DNA from: DATHTS01 sp965219305
GTDB taxonomy: Bacteria > Acidobacteriota > Blastocatellia > Pyrinomonadales > Pyrinomonadaceae
DNA length: 64,000 nt
Direction: 5' to 3'
NCBI GenBank assembly: GCA_965219305.1
Contig: OZ244725.1
Coordinates: forward strand, 1,612,001 to 1,676,000
Made by a program: the position numbers and the translations under genes
Notes under the pieces: model-generated
Told to the model about the DNA's origin: nothing
Database searches by the model: none
What the model saw: the letters and a program-made list of their open reading frames with translations, nothing else
In this document: piece after piece, positions 8,913-17,850 of the stretch
How positions within the stretch are numbered: the first letter of the stretch is position 1
How the letters are laid out: each line of letters opens with the position of its first letter

Positions 8913-11345
8913 ATGAAAACATCTTTTTTGCTGATCTTAACGATTCTTTTTAACTGTTTCGCATTTAATATTGCGGCGCAGGACGCGAGCGTTTTTCCGA
9001 AGAAAAATATTTATTTCGATACTTGGACGGATTTTAATAAAAACGGAAAAAAAGACGTTTACGAAGATTCAAAAGCAGACATCAACGCGCGAATCGAAGA
9101 TTTATTGTCGCAGATGACGCTCGAAGAAAAGACGAATCAGACGGCGACGCTTTACGGTTACAACCGTGTTTTGAAGGATGCAATTCCGACGCTCGAATGG
9201 AAAAACGCGATCTGGAAAGACGGCATCGCCAATATTGACGAGCAAAATAACGGTTGGGACGACAAAAATCCTGATAATCCTTATGCGTCTGATTTGAAAA
9301 GGCACGTTTGGGCGATGAACGAAGTGCAGAGATTTTTTGTCGAACAAACGCGGCTCGGAATTCCCGTTGATTTTACAAATGAAGGAGTTCGCGGCGTGGC
9401 TTACACGAACGCGACTAGTTTTCCTTCGCAGCTTGCGTTGGCGAATACTTGGAATAAAGGTTTGGTGCGCGAGGTCGGGCGAATTACCGGACTCGAAGCC
9501 CGCGCACTCGGTTACACGAACATTTACGCGCCGATTATGGATATGGGACGCGACCAGCGTTGGGGACGTTACGAAGACACTTACGGTGAAGATCCGTTTT
9601 TGGCGGGGACGCTCGGCGTGGAAATGGTCAAAGGTTTGCAGGAAAATTTCAACGTCGCGGCGACCGCCAAACATTTTGCGATTCACGGCGTGAACAAAGG
9701 CGCGCGCGAAGGCGATGCCCGCGTTGATCCGCAAATTTCGCCGCGCGAAGCCGAATATATTTTCGTCCGACCGTTCGGCAAAGTCGTGCGCGAAGGTGGA
9801 CTTCTCGGCGTGATGGCTTCGTATAACGATTACGACGGAATTCCGATTATCAGCAGTAAATACTGGTTGATTGACCGCTTGCGAACCGAATTCGGATTTC
9901 GCGGCTACGTCGTTTCCGACAGCGGCGCGGTCGAAGATTTGGATCGAAAGCACGGAACGGCGATTGACGCGAAAGATTCCGTGCGTCAGTCAATCGAAGG
10001 CGGAATGAATGTCAAAACTCATTTTCGTATTCCCGAAACTTTTATTCTGCCTCTGCGCGAACTCGTCAAAGAAGGCAAAGTTTTGATGCAGACTTTGGAC
10101 AACCGCGTGCGCGACGTTCTGCGCGTCAAATTTAAGGTCGGAATTTTTGACCGTCCGTATATTAAAGACGCGAACGAAACGAAAAAAATCGTCAATTCCG
10201 CCGAACATCAACAAATCGCGCTTCAAGCCGCGCACGAATCAATCGTTTTGCTCAAAAATGCGAACAATATTTTGCCGTTCGATAAAAACATCAAATCAAT
10301 CGCCGTCATCGGACCAAACGCCGACAACAAATCGGATATGACTTACCGCTACGGAATTTCACGCCCGAACGACGGTTTCACGGCTTTGCAGGGAATCAAA
10401 AATAAACTCGGTGAAAAAGTTCAGATCAATTATGCGAAAGGCTGTAACGTAACGAGCGAAAATTGGGCGAATGAAGAAATTCTGCCCACCGATTTGACCA
10501 AAAACGAAAAAGCGGAAATCGAAAAAGCGGTCGAAGCCGCGCGAAAATCAGATGTCGCCGTCGTTTTCTTGGGCGATCAAACCGACGCTTTTCAGCGTCC
10601 CGAACCTTTAACGGTCGGCGAAAGCGCGTCGCGCACGAGTTTAGATTTGCCCGGTCGCCAATTGGACTTAATCAAAGCCGTTTACGCCGTCGGCAAACCG
10701 ACTATTGTCGTTTTAATCAACGGTCGCCCGATGAGCATTAATTGGGTTGATAAAAATGTTCCGGCGATTTTGGAAACGTGGTTTCCCGGCGGACACGGCG
10801 GCACGGCAGTCGCCGATGTTCTTTTCGGCGATTACAATCCGAACGGAAAATTGACTTCGACTTTCCCGAAAACCGCCGGACAAATTCCGTTTAATTTCCC
10901 GTCGAAACCGAACGCGCAGTGGGAAAAGGAAAAATCCAGAGTAAATGGCGCGTTGTATTATTTCGGACACGGTTTGAGCTACACGACTTTCGCTTATTCA
11001 AATTTGAAAATCACGCCCGACAAACAAAATGTGAGCGGAAATATCACGGTCAGTTTTGATGTGAAAAATACCGGAACGCGCGAAGGCACGGAAATCGTTC
11101 AGCTTTATACACGCGACGAAGTTTCGAGCGTTATCACTTACGAGAAAAATCTGCGCGGATTTGAAAGAGTTTTGCTCAAACCGAACGAATCAAAGACCGT
11201 AACTTTTACATTAAAACCGGAAGATTTGGAAATGCTCGACATCAATATGAAATGGATCGTCGAACCGGGAAAATTTAAAGTGATGATCGGCGCGTCATCG
11301 GAAGATATTCGCTTGAACGGCGAATTTGAAATTACTGCGAAGTAA
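8913..11345 (+). CDS. Secreted glycoside hydrolase family 3 (beta-glucosidase/beta-xylosidase type)
   Basis: The 810-aa protein has a signal peptide (NCFAFNIAAQD). The GH3 TIM barrel begins near residue 60 (MTLEEKTNQ). The nucleophile motif YVVSDSGAVEDL places Asp336 as the catalytic nucleophile. The alpha/beta sandwich (SIVLLKNANNILPF onward) and a C-terminal fibronectin-III-like domain (GHGLSYTTFAYSNL to the end) follow. GH3 enzymes remove terminal beta-linked glucose, xylose or related sugars. With GH105 and KduI beside it, it probably trims side chains of plant cell-wall oligosaccharides in the periplasm. Exact specificity cannot be read from sequence. Confidence 0.92.
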   Translation: MKTSFLLILTILFNCFAFNIAAQDASVFPKKNIYFDTWTDFNKNGKKDVYEDSKADINARIEDLLSQMTLEEKTNQTATLYGYNRVLKDAIPTLEWKNAIWKDGIANIDEQNNGWDDKNPDNPYASDLKRHVWAMNEVQRFFVEQTRLGIPVDFTNEGVRGVAYTNATSFPSQLALANTWNKGLVREVGRITGLEARALGYTNIYAPIMDMGRDQRWGRYEDTYGEDPFLAGTLGVEMVKGLQENFNVAATAKHFAIHGVNKGAREGDARVDPQISPREAEYIFVRPFGKVVREGGLLGVMASYNDYDGIPIISSKYWLIDRLRTEFGFRGYVVSDSGAVEDLDRKHGTAIDAKDSVRQSIEGGMNVKTHFRIPETFILPLRELVKEGKVLMQTLDNRVRDVLRVKFKVGIFDRPYIKDANETKKIVNSAEHQQIALQAAHESIVLLKNANNILPFDKNIKSIAVIGPNADNKSDMTYRYGISRPNDGFTALQGIKNKLGEKVQINYAKGCNVTSENWANEEILPTDLTKNEKAEIEKAVEAARKSDVAVVFLGDQTDAFQRPEPLTVGESASRTSLDLPGRQLDLIKAVYAVGKPTIVVLINGRPMSINWVDKNVPAILETWFPGGHGGTAVADVLFGDYNPNGKLTSTFPKTAGQIPFNFPSKPNAQWEKEKSRVNGALYYFGHGLSYTTFAYSNLKITPDKQNVSGNITVSFDVKNTGTREGTEIVQLYTRDEVSSVITYEKNLRGFERVLLKPNESKTVTFTLKPEDLEMLDINMKWIVEPGKFKVMIGASSEDIRLNGEFEITAK

Positions 11346-11362
11346 CATTTTTAAGAAAATGA

Positions 11363-11438
11363 AACCACAGATTTTCACAGATGAACACGGATAAAAGAAG
11401 ATTTTTGATTAATTTTTATCTGTGTTCATCTGTGGCTA
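11363..11438. repeat. Dispersed intergenic palindrome, copy 2 (CCACAGAT type)
   Basis: The left arm from 11365 shows three 10-nt iterations, CACAGATTTT, CACAGATGAA and CACGGATAAA. The right arm (TTTATCTGTG to ATCTGTGG at 11435) carries only two of them. It lies between the GH3 and GH105 genes and creates a spurious in-frame extension upstream of GH105. Confidence 0.8.
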
Positions 11439-11446
11439 AAAAAATT

Positions 11447-12547
11447 ATGAAAAAAACTCAAATTTATTTTGCCGTCTTAATTTTAATGGCATTTTCCGCA
11501 GATCTTTTCGCGCAAAAGGATGAAGTTTTTCAAAAGAATTTCATCAAAGCGCGAATGCTGAAAGTCGCCGAATGGCAGTTGAAAAATCCGAAACACGAAC
11601 CGAACGATTGGACGAACGGCGCGTTTTACGCAGGAGTTTTTGCGGCTTATGAAACGACGAAATCACCCGTGATTCGGAACGCGCTGCTTGATCTCGGAAA
11701 GCAGACCGATTGGCAGCCCGGAAAGCGTTTCGATCACGCCGACGACATCGTTATTTCGCAGACTTACATTAATTTTTATCGTCTGAAAAAAGATCAAAAA
11801 ATCATTCAGCCGACGATTGATACGATCAAAAAACTGCAAACCGAAAAAAGCGTCGAAGCCGAGAAACACGGCATCACTTGGTGGTGGTGCGACGCGCTCT
11901 TTATGGCTCCGCCGACGCTGGCGAAACTTTCCAAAACGACCGGCGATAAATCTTATCTCGAATTAAACGAAAAACTTTTTCGGGAAACTTACGACTTGCT
12001 TTACGACAAAGATGAATATCTTTTCGCCCGCGATGCCGGATATTTACTTGATAAAAATGGCGAAGGCAAACGCGAAGTAAACGGCAAAAAAATCTTTTGG
12101 AGTCGCGGAAACGGCTGGGTTTTAGGCGGTCTGGCGCGGCTTTTAAAAGAATTGCCGAAAGATTACCCGCGCCGCACGTTTTACGAAAATCTTTACAAGG
12201 AAATGTCGGCGAAAATTATCACTTTGCAGCAAACGGACGGGCTTTGGCGTTCGAGCCTGCTTGATCCCGATTCGTATCCGGGCGGCGAAGCAAGCGGCAG
12301 CGGATTTTACATCTACGCGCTGGCGTGGGGAATTAATAACAAAATCCTGGATAAAAACAAATATCTTCTCGCTGTGAAAAAAGGCTGGACGGGATTAAAT
12401 ACCTTGGTTCACGAAGACGGCAAAGTCGGTTGGACACAGCCGATTGGCGCAGACCCGCGAAAGAATTTCGATGCCGACAGTTGGGAAGTTTACGGCGCGG
12501 GAGCTTATCTTTTAGCCGGTTCGGAAATCATAAAATTAAAGCAATAG
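11447..12547 (+). CDS. GH105 unsaturated rhamnogalacturonyl/uronyl hydrolase
   Basis: This 366-aa secreted protein has a signal peptide (IYFAVLILMAFSADLFAQ). The single-domain (alpha/alpha)6 barrel shows GH105 hallmarks: HADD (Asp99/Asp100) before VISQTYINFY, the WWWCDALFMAPP segment, and SRGNGWVLGGLARLL. YteR/RhiN-type enzymes use an Asp to hydrate the double bond of unsaturated galacturonyl ends made by pectate or rhamnogalacturonan lyases, releasing the monomer handled by KdgF/KduI. I chose the ATG at 11447; the 22 upstream in-frame codons lie in the palindrome and would spoil the signal peptide. Confidence 0.92.
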   Translation: MKKTQIYFAVLILMAFSADLFAQKDEVFQKNFIKARMLKVAEWQLKNPKHEPNDWTNGAFYAGVFAAYETTKSPVIRNALLDLGKQTDWQPGKRFDHADDIVISQTYINFYRLKKDQKIIQPTIDTIKKLQTEKSVEAEKHGITWWWCDALFMAPPTLAKLSKTTGDKSYLELNEKLFRETYDLLYDKDEYLFARDAGYLLDKNGEGKREVNGKKIFWSRGNGWVLGGLARLLKELPKDYPRRTFYENLYKEMSAKIITLQQTDGLWRSSLLDPDSYPGGEASGSGFYIYALAWGINNKILDKNKYLLAVKKGWTGLNTLVHEDGKVGWTQPIGADPRKNFDADSWEVYGAGAYLLAGSEIIKLKQ

Positions 12548-12577
12548 AAAATTTTGAATTAAATTTTCTATTGCTTT
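12538..12577. terminator. Bidirectional terminator between convergent genes
   Basis: The 17-nt arms at 12538-12554 and 12561-12577 are complementary (AAAGCAATAGAAAATTT and its reverse) with a 6-nt loop. The left arm overlaps the GH105 stop codon. It serves both GH105 and the oppositely oriented DUF1206 gene. Confidence 0.75.
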
Positions 12578-12609
12578 GTAAAATAAACATAGCTGTAAAA
12601 ATCACCACC

Positions 12610-13452
12610 TCAATTTAAATCCATTCGGCGGTATCGCGCCATTATGAACATATTTACGCCGTAGAGAATCAGTCCGGCGGCGGCGATGCCCATTAGGAAT
12701 TTGCCGTAGGATTGTTTCGCTACGATGTCGAGCGCGCCGCTGATGCCGACGATTTCTTCTTGTCGGGCGTAGTAGGCGGCGAAGTTTAAGAAACCGCCGA
12801 TCAAGATGAAGACGATGCCGCGGGCGGACAAGCCGAGTCTGCCGCTGGCGACGGCGACGGTCTGCATCGTTTCGCTCATTTGGTGTTCGCGCAGACATTC
12901 GCGGAATTTGTCGGTCAAACCTTTGTAAATCTGGAAAATTCCCGCGCCGATGAAAACGAGTCCGATTAGACCGATGGCGATCTGTCCGAGGTCGTTCATC
13001 ATTATTATTGCCGATATGTGTTTTTTCGTTTCGCCGCCGCCGCTTGAGCGCGAGACGAAACCAAACGCGAGCAGAAACGCATAGACGGCGAAACCGCCGT
13101 TAAAGAGCGCGATAAAAAAGTAACCGATGCGCGTGAAAATGTTTTTGTCGTCGGGATTTTTGACGGCGATGATAAAACGCCACGTCGCGTAGCCGAGCAG
13201 ACCGATGACGAGTATGACGACGAGAATCTGCCCGAACGGCTGGCTCAAAATTGCGAGGACAATTTCCTTTGAATCTTTGGTTTTATTATCGAGTTCGAGC
13301 GCGGTCAGAGCGGCGAAAAGTCCGGTCAGCGTGTAAACAACGCCTTTGCCGACAAAACCGAAGCGCGTGAAACCTTCGAGCCATTTATCGTCCGTGTTCG
13401 TGATTTCCTGAGCTTTTTCTTCAATTGCTTTTTTGGATTGCGCCGCGTTCAT
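12610..13452 (-). CDS. DUF1206 integral membrane protein
   Basis: The 280-aa protein has six predicted membrane helices arranged as three repeated pairs. Each pair starts with a small-residue motif (RFGFVGKGVVYTLTGLFA, RIGYFFIALFNGGFAVYA, RLGLSARGIVFILIGGFL), which is the recognised DUF1206 triplication. The function is unknown; members occur widely in Actinobacteria, Cyanobacteria and Acidobacteria. It is a single gene with convergent GH105 on one side and palindromes upstream. Confidence 0.88.
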   Translation of the reverse strand: MNAAQSKKAIEEKAQEITNTDDKWLEGFTRFGFVGKGVVYTLTGLFAALTALELDNKTKDSKEIVLAILSQPFGQILVVILVIGLLGYATWRFIIAVKNPDDKNIFTRIGYFFIALFNGGFAVYAFLLAFGFVSRSSGGGETKKHISAIIMMNDLGQIAIGLIGLVFIGAGIFQIYKGLTDKFRECLREHQMSETMQTVAVASGRLGLSARGIVFILIGGFLNFAAYYARQEEIVGISGALDIVAKQSYGKFLMGIAAAGLILYGVNMFIMARYRRMDLN

Positions 13453-13496
13453 TTAACTCAGATTAGCAGAATCGGACGGTAGTTCAAATCAGAGAG

Positions 13497-13628
13497 TTTT
13501 GCCCGCGGAAGGCGCGGAAAGTTGCGGAAAAAAGAAAGAGAATTTTGCCCACGAACTACACGAAAGAAACGGAATTTAAGACAAAAAGCTATTTAATTTT
13601 TCTTATTTCGTGTGTTTCACAGGCAAAT
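13497..13628. repeat. Dispersed intergenic palindromes, copy 3 plus a solo left arm
   Basis: A solo arm at 13497-13530 (GCCCGCGGAAGGCGCGGAAA, then TGCGGAA) has three 9-10 nt iterations and no partner. It is followed at 13542-13628 by a complete but imperfect element: TTTTGCCCACGAACTACACG with ACGAAAGAAACGG, and a right arm ending TTTCACAGGCAAA. These occupy most of the 359-nt gap between the DUF1206 gene and kbl. The rest is A/T-rich without a recognisable gene. Confidence 0.65.
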
Positions 13629-13811
13629 TTCTACTTTCCAAAATTTAAATTTCTTACGTCGAATCACGTTAAACTAAAAAAAATTTGTGTAAAAGTGTGT
13701 CGCACGCGTTTATTTAATTTAAAACTTAAATTAATTTTGTGATAAATTCATTTTAGATTATCCTTCTGTTGACAGCACTTACCGAATGACATCAAAAACT
13801 AAAAAAAAAGT

Positions 13812-14993
13812 TTAGATTCCAACTTCCGCCTTCGCCTCTGCAAATTTCTCGACCGCAAACTTTAAATCTTCCATCGAATGCGCCGCCGAAACCTGCGTTC
13901 TGATTCGCGCCTTGCCTTTCGGAACGACGGGAAACGAAAATGGGATGACATACACGCCTTTTTTCATCAGGAGTTCAGCCATTTTGACCGCCGGTTCGGC
14001 ATCGTAGAACATGATCGGAATGATCGGATGCGTTCCGGGCAGAACTTCGAGTCCGGTTTTGGCGATTTCTTCGCGGAAGAATTTCGTGTTGGCTTCGAGT
14101 TTGTCGCGCAGTTCGGTTGATTCGGTCAGCATTTCCAACGCTTTGAGCGACGCGCCGACGATTGACGGGGCGAGCGAATTTGAAAATAAATACGGACGCG
14201 AACGCTGGCGCAGGAGTTCGATCATTTCCTTTTTGCCCGAAGTGTAACCGCCCATCGCGCCGCCGAGGGCTTTGCCGAGCGTTCCCGTGATGATGTCAAC
14301 TCTGCCCATCACAGAACAGTGTTCGTGCGTGCCGCGCCCGTTTTTGCCCATAAAACCGACCGCGTGGCAATCGTCAACCATCACAAGCGCGTCGTATTTT
14401 TCCGCCAGATCGCAAATTTCGCCGAGTTTGGCGATGTAGCCGTCCATCGAAAAAACGCCGTCGGTGGCGATAACTTTCCGCCGTGCGCCGGACGCTTCTT
14501 TGAGCTTGGCTTCGAGGTCGCTCATATCGCTGTTTTTGTAACGAAAACGCGCCGCTTTCGAGAGCCGTATGCCGTCAATAATGCTCGCGTGATTGAGTTC
14601 GTCGGAAATAATCGCGTCTTCCGCCTCGAAAAGCGGCTCGAAAAGCCCGCCGTTCGCATCGAAACACGCCGCGTAAAGAATCGTGTCTTCCGTCCCCAAA
14701 AACTCGCTGATCTTCGCTTCGAGTTCCTTGTGAATCTCCTGCGTCCCGCAAATAAACCGCACGCTCGACAACCCGAATCCCCATTCGTCCAAAGTCTTAT
14801 GCGCCGCCTCGACGATCTTCGGATGATCCGAAAGCCCGAGATAATTATTCGCGCACATATTCAAAACTTCCTGATTGGAAACTTCGATCCGTGCATCCTG
14901 CGGACTCTCGATCACGCGCTCGTTTTTATAAAGCCCCGCTTCTCTGATTTCGTTTAATTGATTTTCTAATTGATTTTGAATGTTTCCGTACAT
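13812..14993 (-). CDS. kbl: Glycine C-acetyltransferase (2-amino-3-ketobutyrate CoA ligase)
   Basis: The 393-aa PLP enzyme of the alpha-oxoamine synthase family shows NNYLGLSDHP near the start, DDCHAVGFMGKNGRGT, and the PLP lysine in TGTLGKALGGAMGGY. With Tdh (about 1.8 kb away on the same strand) it turns threonine into glycine and acetyl-CoA. I place the start at MYGNIQNQ (14993) because Kbl homologues begin there; 19 upstream in-frame codons would overlap the lipoprotein gene. Confidence 0.93.
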   Translation of the reverse strand: MYGNIQNQLENQLNEIREAGLYKNERVIESPQDARIEVSNQEVLNMCANNYLGLSDHPKIVEAAHKTLDEWGFGLSSVRFICGTQEIHKELEAKISEFLGTEDTILYAACFDANGGLFEPLFEAEDAIISDELNHASIIDGIRLSKAARFRYKNSDMSDLEAKLKEASGARRKVIATDGVFSMDGYIAKLGEICDLAEKYDALVMVDDCHAVGFMGKNGRGTHEHCSVMGRVDIITGTLGKALGGAMGGYTSGKKEMIELLRQRSRPYLFSNSLAPSIVGASLKALEMLTESTELRDKLEANTKFFREEIAKTGLEVLPGTHPIIPIMFYDAEPAVKMAELLMKKGVYVIPFSFPVVPKGKARIRTQVSAAHSMEDLKFAVEKFAEAKAEVGI

Positions 14994-15010
14994 AAATTTA
15001 TAAAAAGATA

Positions 15011-15664
15011 TTATTGATTCGGAATTGGACCGAAAACTGATTTTTTCCAATTTTTATTAATTATCACATCGCCTTTGGGTTGCTTTTTCTGAGTTCTATC
15101 AGATTTATAAATTTTCCCGTTAAATCGGAAAATCTCATAATGCGGCTCAACTCCGCCGCCTGCTATCTGAATAGTGACATCACGCCAACCGTTAGTTTTA
15201 GAAGTTAAAGCAATAATCGGTGTCCACGCCGCTTCATCAAACAATTTTTGAAATCCATTTGATGTTTTTGAAAAAATGATGATTGGATAACCGCCCGTTC
15301 CTCCCAAATCCAAATTGGGTGTCCAAGTAACAATTTCTTTGCTTCCATCGTTATCTAAATCTATTTGCTTGCTGGCATAAACAAATTCTGCTGTTAACAC
15401 TTGTTCAGTTAAATTTAATTCTTTTACTAATGCGCTACAAAGTAAACTTTCTTCAGAATTTTTTATTTGCTGACAGGTTTCTGAAGGAGAATAGTATTTT
15501 CTATCATTACTACTTATAACCGCATTTGCATTAGTAATTGGCGGAGTTGGTTGAACAATTAATTTTGACTGTGAAGTTGCAATTGATTTTTGACCACAAC
15601 TCAATAAAAAGCTGACCGTAAAAATTAGAGAAAAGCATAAGGTTAAAATAATAATTTTTAGCAT
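15011..15664 (-). CDS. Putative lipoprotein of unknown function
   Basis: This is a lipoprotein of about 217 aa starting at MLKIIILTLCF, with a hydrophobic stretch and a lipobox-like LLSC before the mature N-terminus. An extended frame starts 16 codons earlier, but the lipobox favours this start. The mature part has LDNDGSKEIVTWTPNLDLGGTGG, similar to calcium-binding or FG-GAP-like segments; no family is recognised. It is visibly A/T-richer than kbl and tdh and lies in the block separating them, which suggests it was acquired separately. Confidence 0.6.
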   Translation of the reverse strand: MLKIIILTLCFSLIFTVSFLLSCGQKSIATSQSKLIVQPTPPITNANAVISSNDRKYYSPSETCQQIKNSEESLLCSALVKELNLTEQVLTAEFVYASKQIDLDNDGSKEIVTWTPNLDLGGTGGYPIIIFSKTSNGFQKLFDEAAWTPIIALTSKTNGWRDVTIQIAGGGVEPHYEIFRFNGKIYKSDRTQKKQPKGDVIINKNWKKSVFGPIPNQ

Positions 15665-15737
15665 ATTTTTTAAGTTTAATACAAAATCACCTTGCCGATG
15701 TTTCTTTCGCACTTTATTAAATTAAACCATCAAATCA

Positions 15738-16235
15738 TCAAGACGCAAAAACTCCTTTGACCGCCGAAAGTCTTTGTGCTTTGCGCCACGCGGCGATGTT
15801 TCCGCAGTGATGTCCTTCGTGGAAGACGAGCGTTTGCAGGTGATGCCCGATGGTCGGCTGTGTTCTGGCAAGCGTTTCGTCCGGCGTCGGATGGTCGAGA
15901 TTTTTCATTTGGCGAACCGCGTCCGTTCTGAGCAAGCCTGTTTCGGTCAATCTTTCGACGAGAAATTGTTTCGAGTCGTAATTCGCAAGCGTCGGAACCG
16001 GATTTGAATTCGGTCCGTATTTGCTCAATAAATCCGAAAAATCCGCCGAAAGCTCACGAACTTTCAGCATTGATAAAAGATAAACGTCGCCCAACAAAAG
16101 ATGCCCAAGAATCCAAGCCGGATGATTTTCGCCCTTTGAGTTTTGCAGACACATCTGTTCGTCGCGCAAATCTTCGACCAGATTCAACGTCTGTTTTCGG
16201 GCATTTTCGAGTGACCAGATCAATAAATCACGCAT
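15738..16235 (-). CDS. DinB-fold protein (putative thiol or metal-dependent transferase)
   Basis: The 165-aa helical protein shows DinB/YfiT-superfamily marks: HPAWILGHLLLGDVYLLSML (first His) and GHHLQTLVFHEGHHCGNIA near the end, which provides the other metal-ligand histidines of the four-helix bundle. DinB-fold proteins include bacillithiol or mycothiol transferases and damage-inducible proteins of unknown role. The substrate cannot be told. It is preceded by the BrnA-like gene on the same strand. Confidence 0.8.
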   Translation of the reverse strand: MRDLLIWSLENARKQTLNLVEDLRDEQMCLQNSKGENHPAWILGHLLLGDVYLLSMLKVRELSADFSDLLSKYGPNSNPVPTLANYDSKQFLVERLTETGLLRTDAVRQMKNLDHPTPDETLARTQPTIGHHLQTLVFHEGHHCGNIAAWRKAQRLSAVKGVFAS

Positions 16236-16289
16236 TTATTTAAGAAATATCAGTCCAATCCAAATCTTTTTGCTCAAATTTTCTTATGT

Positions 16290-16511
16290 TCATTTTTGCA
16301 ATTGAGTTTTTGTTTCTTTTGCCGCTCTCGCTAATAATCGTAAAGCCTCGTTGACGGCTTCCGATGTCGGGAACATTTCCGCTACGTCAGGAGCCAGAAT
16401 GATCGTCGTTTCGTTCGGATTTTTTCTTCCGCGACCTGTGGCGACAACAGTTAATTGGCTGAAATCGTATTCAGGGCGCAATTCATCTTCCATTTCAGAT
16501 TTCTTCTTCAT
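16290..16511 (-). CDS. BrnA-like antitoxin
   Basis: This 73-aa protein starts at MKKKSEMEDELRPEYDFSQL and ends with APDVAEMFPTSEAVNEALRL plus a basic tail, as seen in antitoxins encoded next to BrnT. It overlaps the BrnT-like gene by 17 nt, consistent with coupled translation. Antitoxins of this type bind the toxin and repress their own promoter, which is known for BrnTA and inferred here. An upstream in-frame ATG (16547) lies deep in the toxin gene and is less likely. Confidence 0.72.
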   Translation of the reverse strand: MKKKSEMEDELRPEYDFSQLTVVATGRGRKNPNETTIILAPDVAEMFPTSEAVNEALRLLARAAKETKTQLQK

Positions 16512-16770
16512 AATTCTTACGTTCCGCACGAGTTGTTGTCCGCGCACTGATTAGACGAGTTTTCGGAGCGCGTTCGGTAAATGAAACAACGAGCAGACGT
16601 TTTTTATTCGACTCGCCCATAATGATAAAACGCTTTTCGTCAAATGAATGGTCGGGATCGGCGAAAATCAAAAAAAGCGGATCGTCAAAAACCGTTTCGG
16701 CTTCTTCAAATGAAACCTTATGCTTTTTCAAATTCGCTTTTGCCTTTTCTTCGTCCCACTCAAAATCCAT
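16495..16770 (-). CDS. brnT: BrnT-family ribonuclease toxin
   Basis: The 91-aa protein has the classical BrnT start (FEWDEEKAKANLKKHKVSFE), the FDDPLFL segment, and the C-terminal ARTTTRAERKNYEE. These are the conserved positions of BrnT, a RelE-like RNase that arrests translation. It overlaps its antitoxin downstream, in the toxin-first order typical of BrnTA. The pair sits between tdh and the DinB gene, splitting what is usually a tdh-kbl operon. Confidence 0.88.
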   Translation of the reverse strand: MDFEWDEEKAKANLKKHKVSFEEAETVFDDPLFLIFADPDHSFDEKRFIIMGESNKKRLLVVSFTERAPKTRLISARTTTRAERKNYEEEI

Positions 16771-16810
16771 GATAACATTGCGATTTTCAAATGACTAAAA
16801 TATTCAATTG

Positions 16811-17845
16811 CTAAATCTCACTCCAATCCAAAATCACCTTTCCGCTGTTTCCTTCTTTCATCACTTCAAAACCTTTTTCAAAATCTTTGTATGAATAGCG
16901 ATGCGTGATAACGGGTTCGATGTTGACGCCGGATTCTAAAAGAACGGACATTTGATACCAGGTTTCATACATTTCCCGCCCGTAGATGCCTTTTATGTCG
17001 AGCATATTGAAGACGACGGTTTTCCAGTTGATTCCGAATTCTTCGGTCGGGATTCCCAAAAGCGCGATGTTTCCGCCGTGCGCCATATTGGCGACCATAT
17101 CGCGGAACGCGCTCGCTACGCCGGACATTTCAAAGCCGACATCGAAACCTTCGGTCATTCCGAGTTCCTTCTGCACGTCGGCGATGGAAGTTTCCTTCGT
17201 GTTGACCGTGCGCGTTACCGCGCCCATTTTTTCGGCGAGTTCGAGCCGTTTCGGGTTGATGTCGGTGATGACGATGTGCCGCGCTCCGGCGTGTTTGGCG
17301 ACCGCCGAAGCCATAATTCCGATCGGTCCCGCGCCCGTAATCAAAACGTCTTCGCCGAAAACTTCAAACGCGAGCGCAGTGTGAACCGCGTTGCCGAACG
17401 GATCGAAGATCGCCGCGACTTCCAGATTCACGTCTTTGTCGTGTTTCCAGATATTCGTCATCGGAACGGCGATATATTCCGCAAAACCGCCGTCGGTCTG
17501 CACGCCGATTCCCAAAGTATTCGCGCATTTGTAACGTCTTCCAGCGAGACAATTGCGGCAGCGTCCGCAAACCAGATGACCTTCGACGCTGACAATATCA
17601 CCGACGTAAAAGTCATTAACATTTTCGCCGACTTCGACGATTTCGCCGACGATTTCGTGTCCTAAAACCGTCGGAATTTTTATCGTGGCTTGCGCCCAAG
17701 CGTCCCAGTTGTAAATGTGAACGTCCGTTCCGCAGATTCCGGTTTTCAAAACGCGAATTAGAACATCATTTATCCCGATAGTCGGTTCGGGAACATTTTC
17801 GAGCCAAAGTCCCGGTTCGGCTTTACTTTTTACGATTGCTTTCAT
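16811..17845 (-). CDS. tdh: L-threonine 3-dehydrogenase
   Basis: The 344-aa zinc-dependent medium-chain dehydrogenase has catalytic-zinc residues in CGTDVHIYNWDAWA and GHEIVGEIVE, structural-zinc cysteines in CGRCRNCLAGRRYKC, and a Rossmann motif ITGAGPIGIMA. It oxidises threonine to 2-amino-3-ketobutyrate, the substrate of Kbl. It begins 5 nt after the ACMS decarboxylase gene, so the two are co-transcribed. Confidence 0.94.
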   Translation of the reverse strand: MKAIVKSKAEPGLWLENVPEPTIGINDVLIRVLKTGICGTDVHIYNWDAWAQATIKIPTVLGHEIVGEIVEVGENVNDFYVGDIVSVEGHLVCGRCRNCLAGRRYKCANTLGIGVQTDGGFAEYIAVPMTNIWKHDKDVNLEVAAIFDPFGNAVHTALAFEVFGEDVLITGAGPIGIMASAVAKHAGARHIVITDINPKRLELAEKMGAVTRTVNTKETSIADVQKELGMTEGFDVGFEMSGVASAFRDMVANMAHGGNIALLGIPTEEFGINWKTVVFNMLDIKGIYGREMYETWYQMSVLLESGVNIEPVITHRYSYKDFEKGFEVMKEGNSGKVILDWSEI

Positions 17846-17850
17846 AATTT

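Noticed and set aside
11381..11446. Upstream extension of the GH105 gene by 22 codons
   Set aside because: These codons are the translated right part of a dispersed palindrome and would precede a normal signal peptide; the ATG at 11447 is better.
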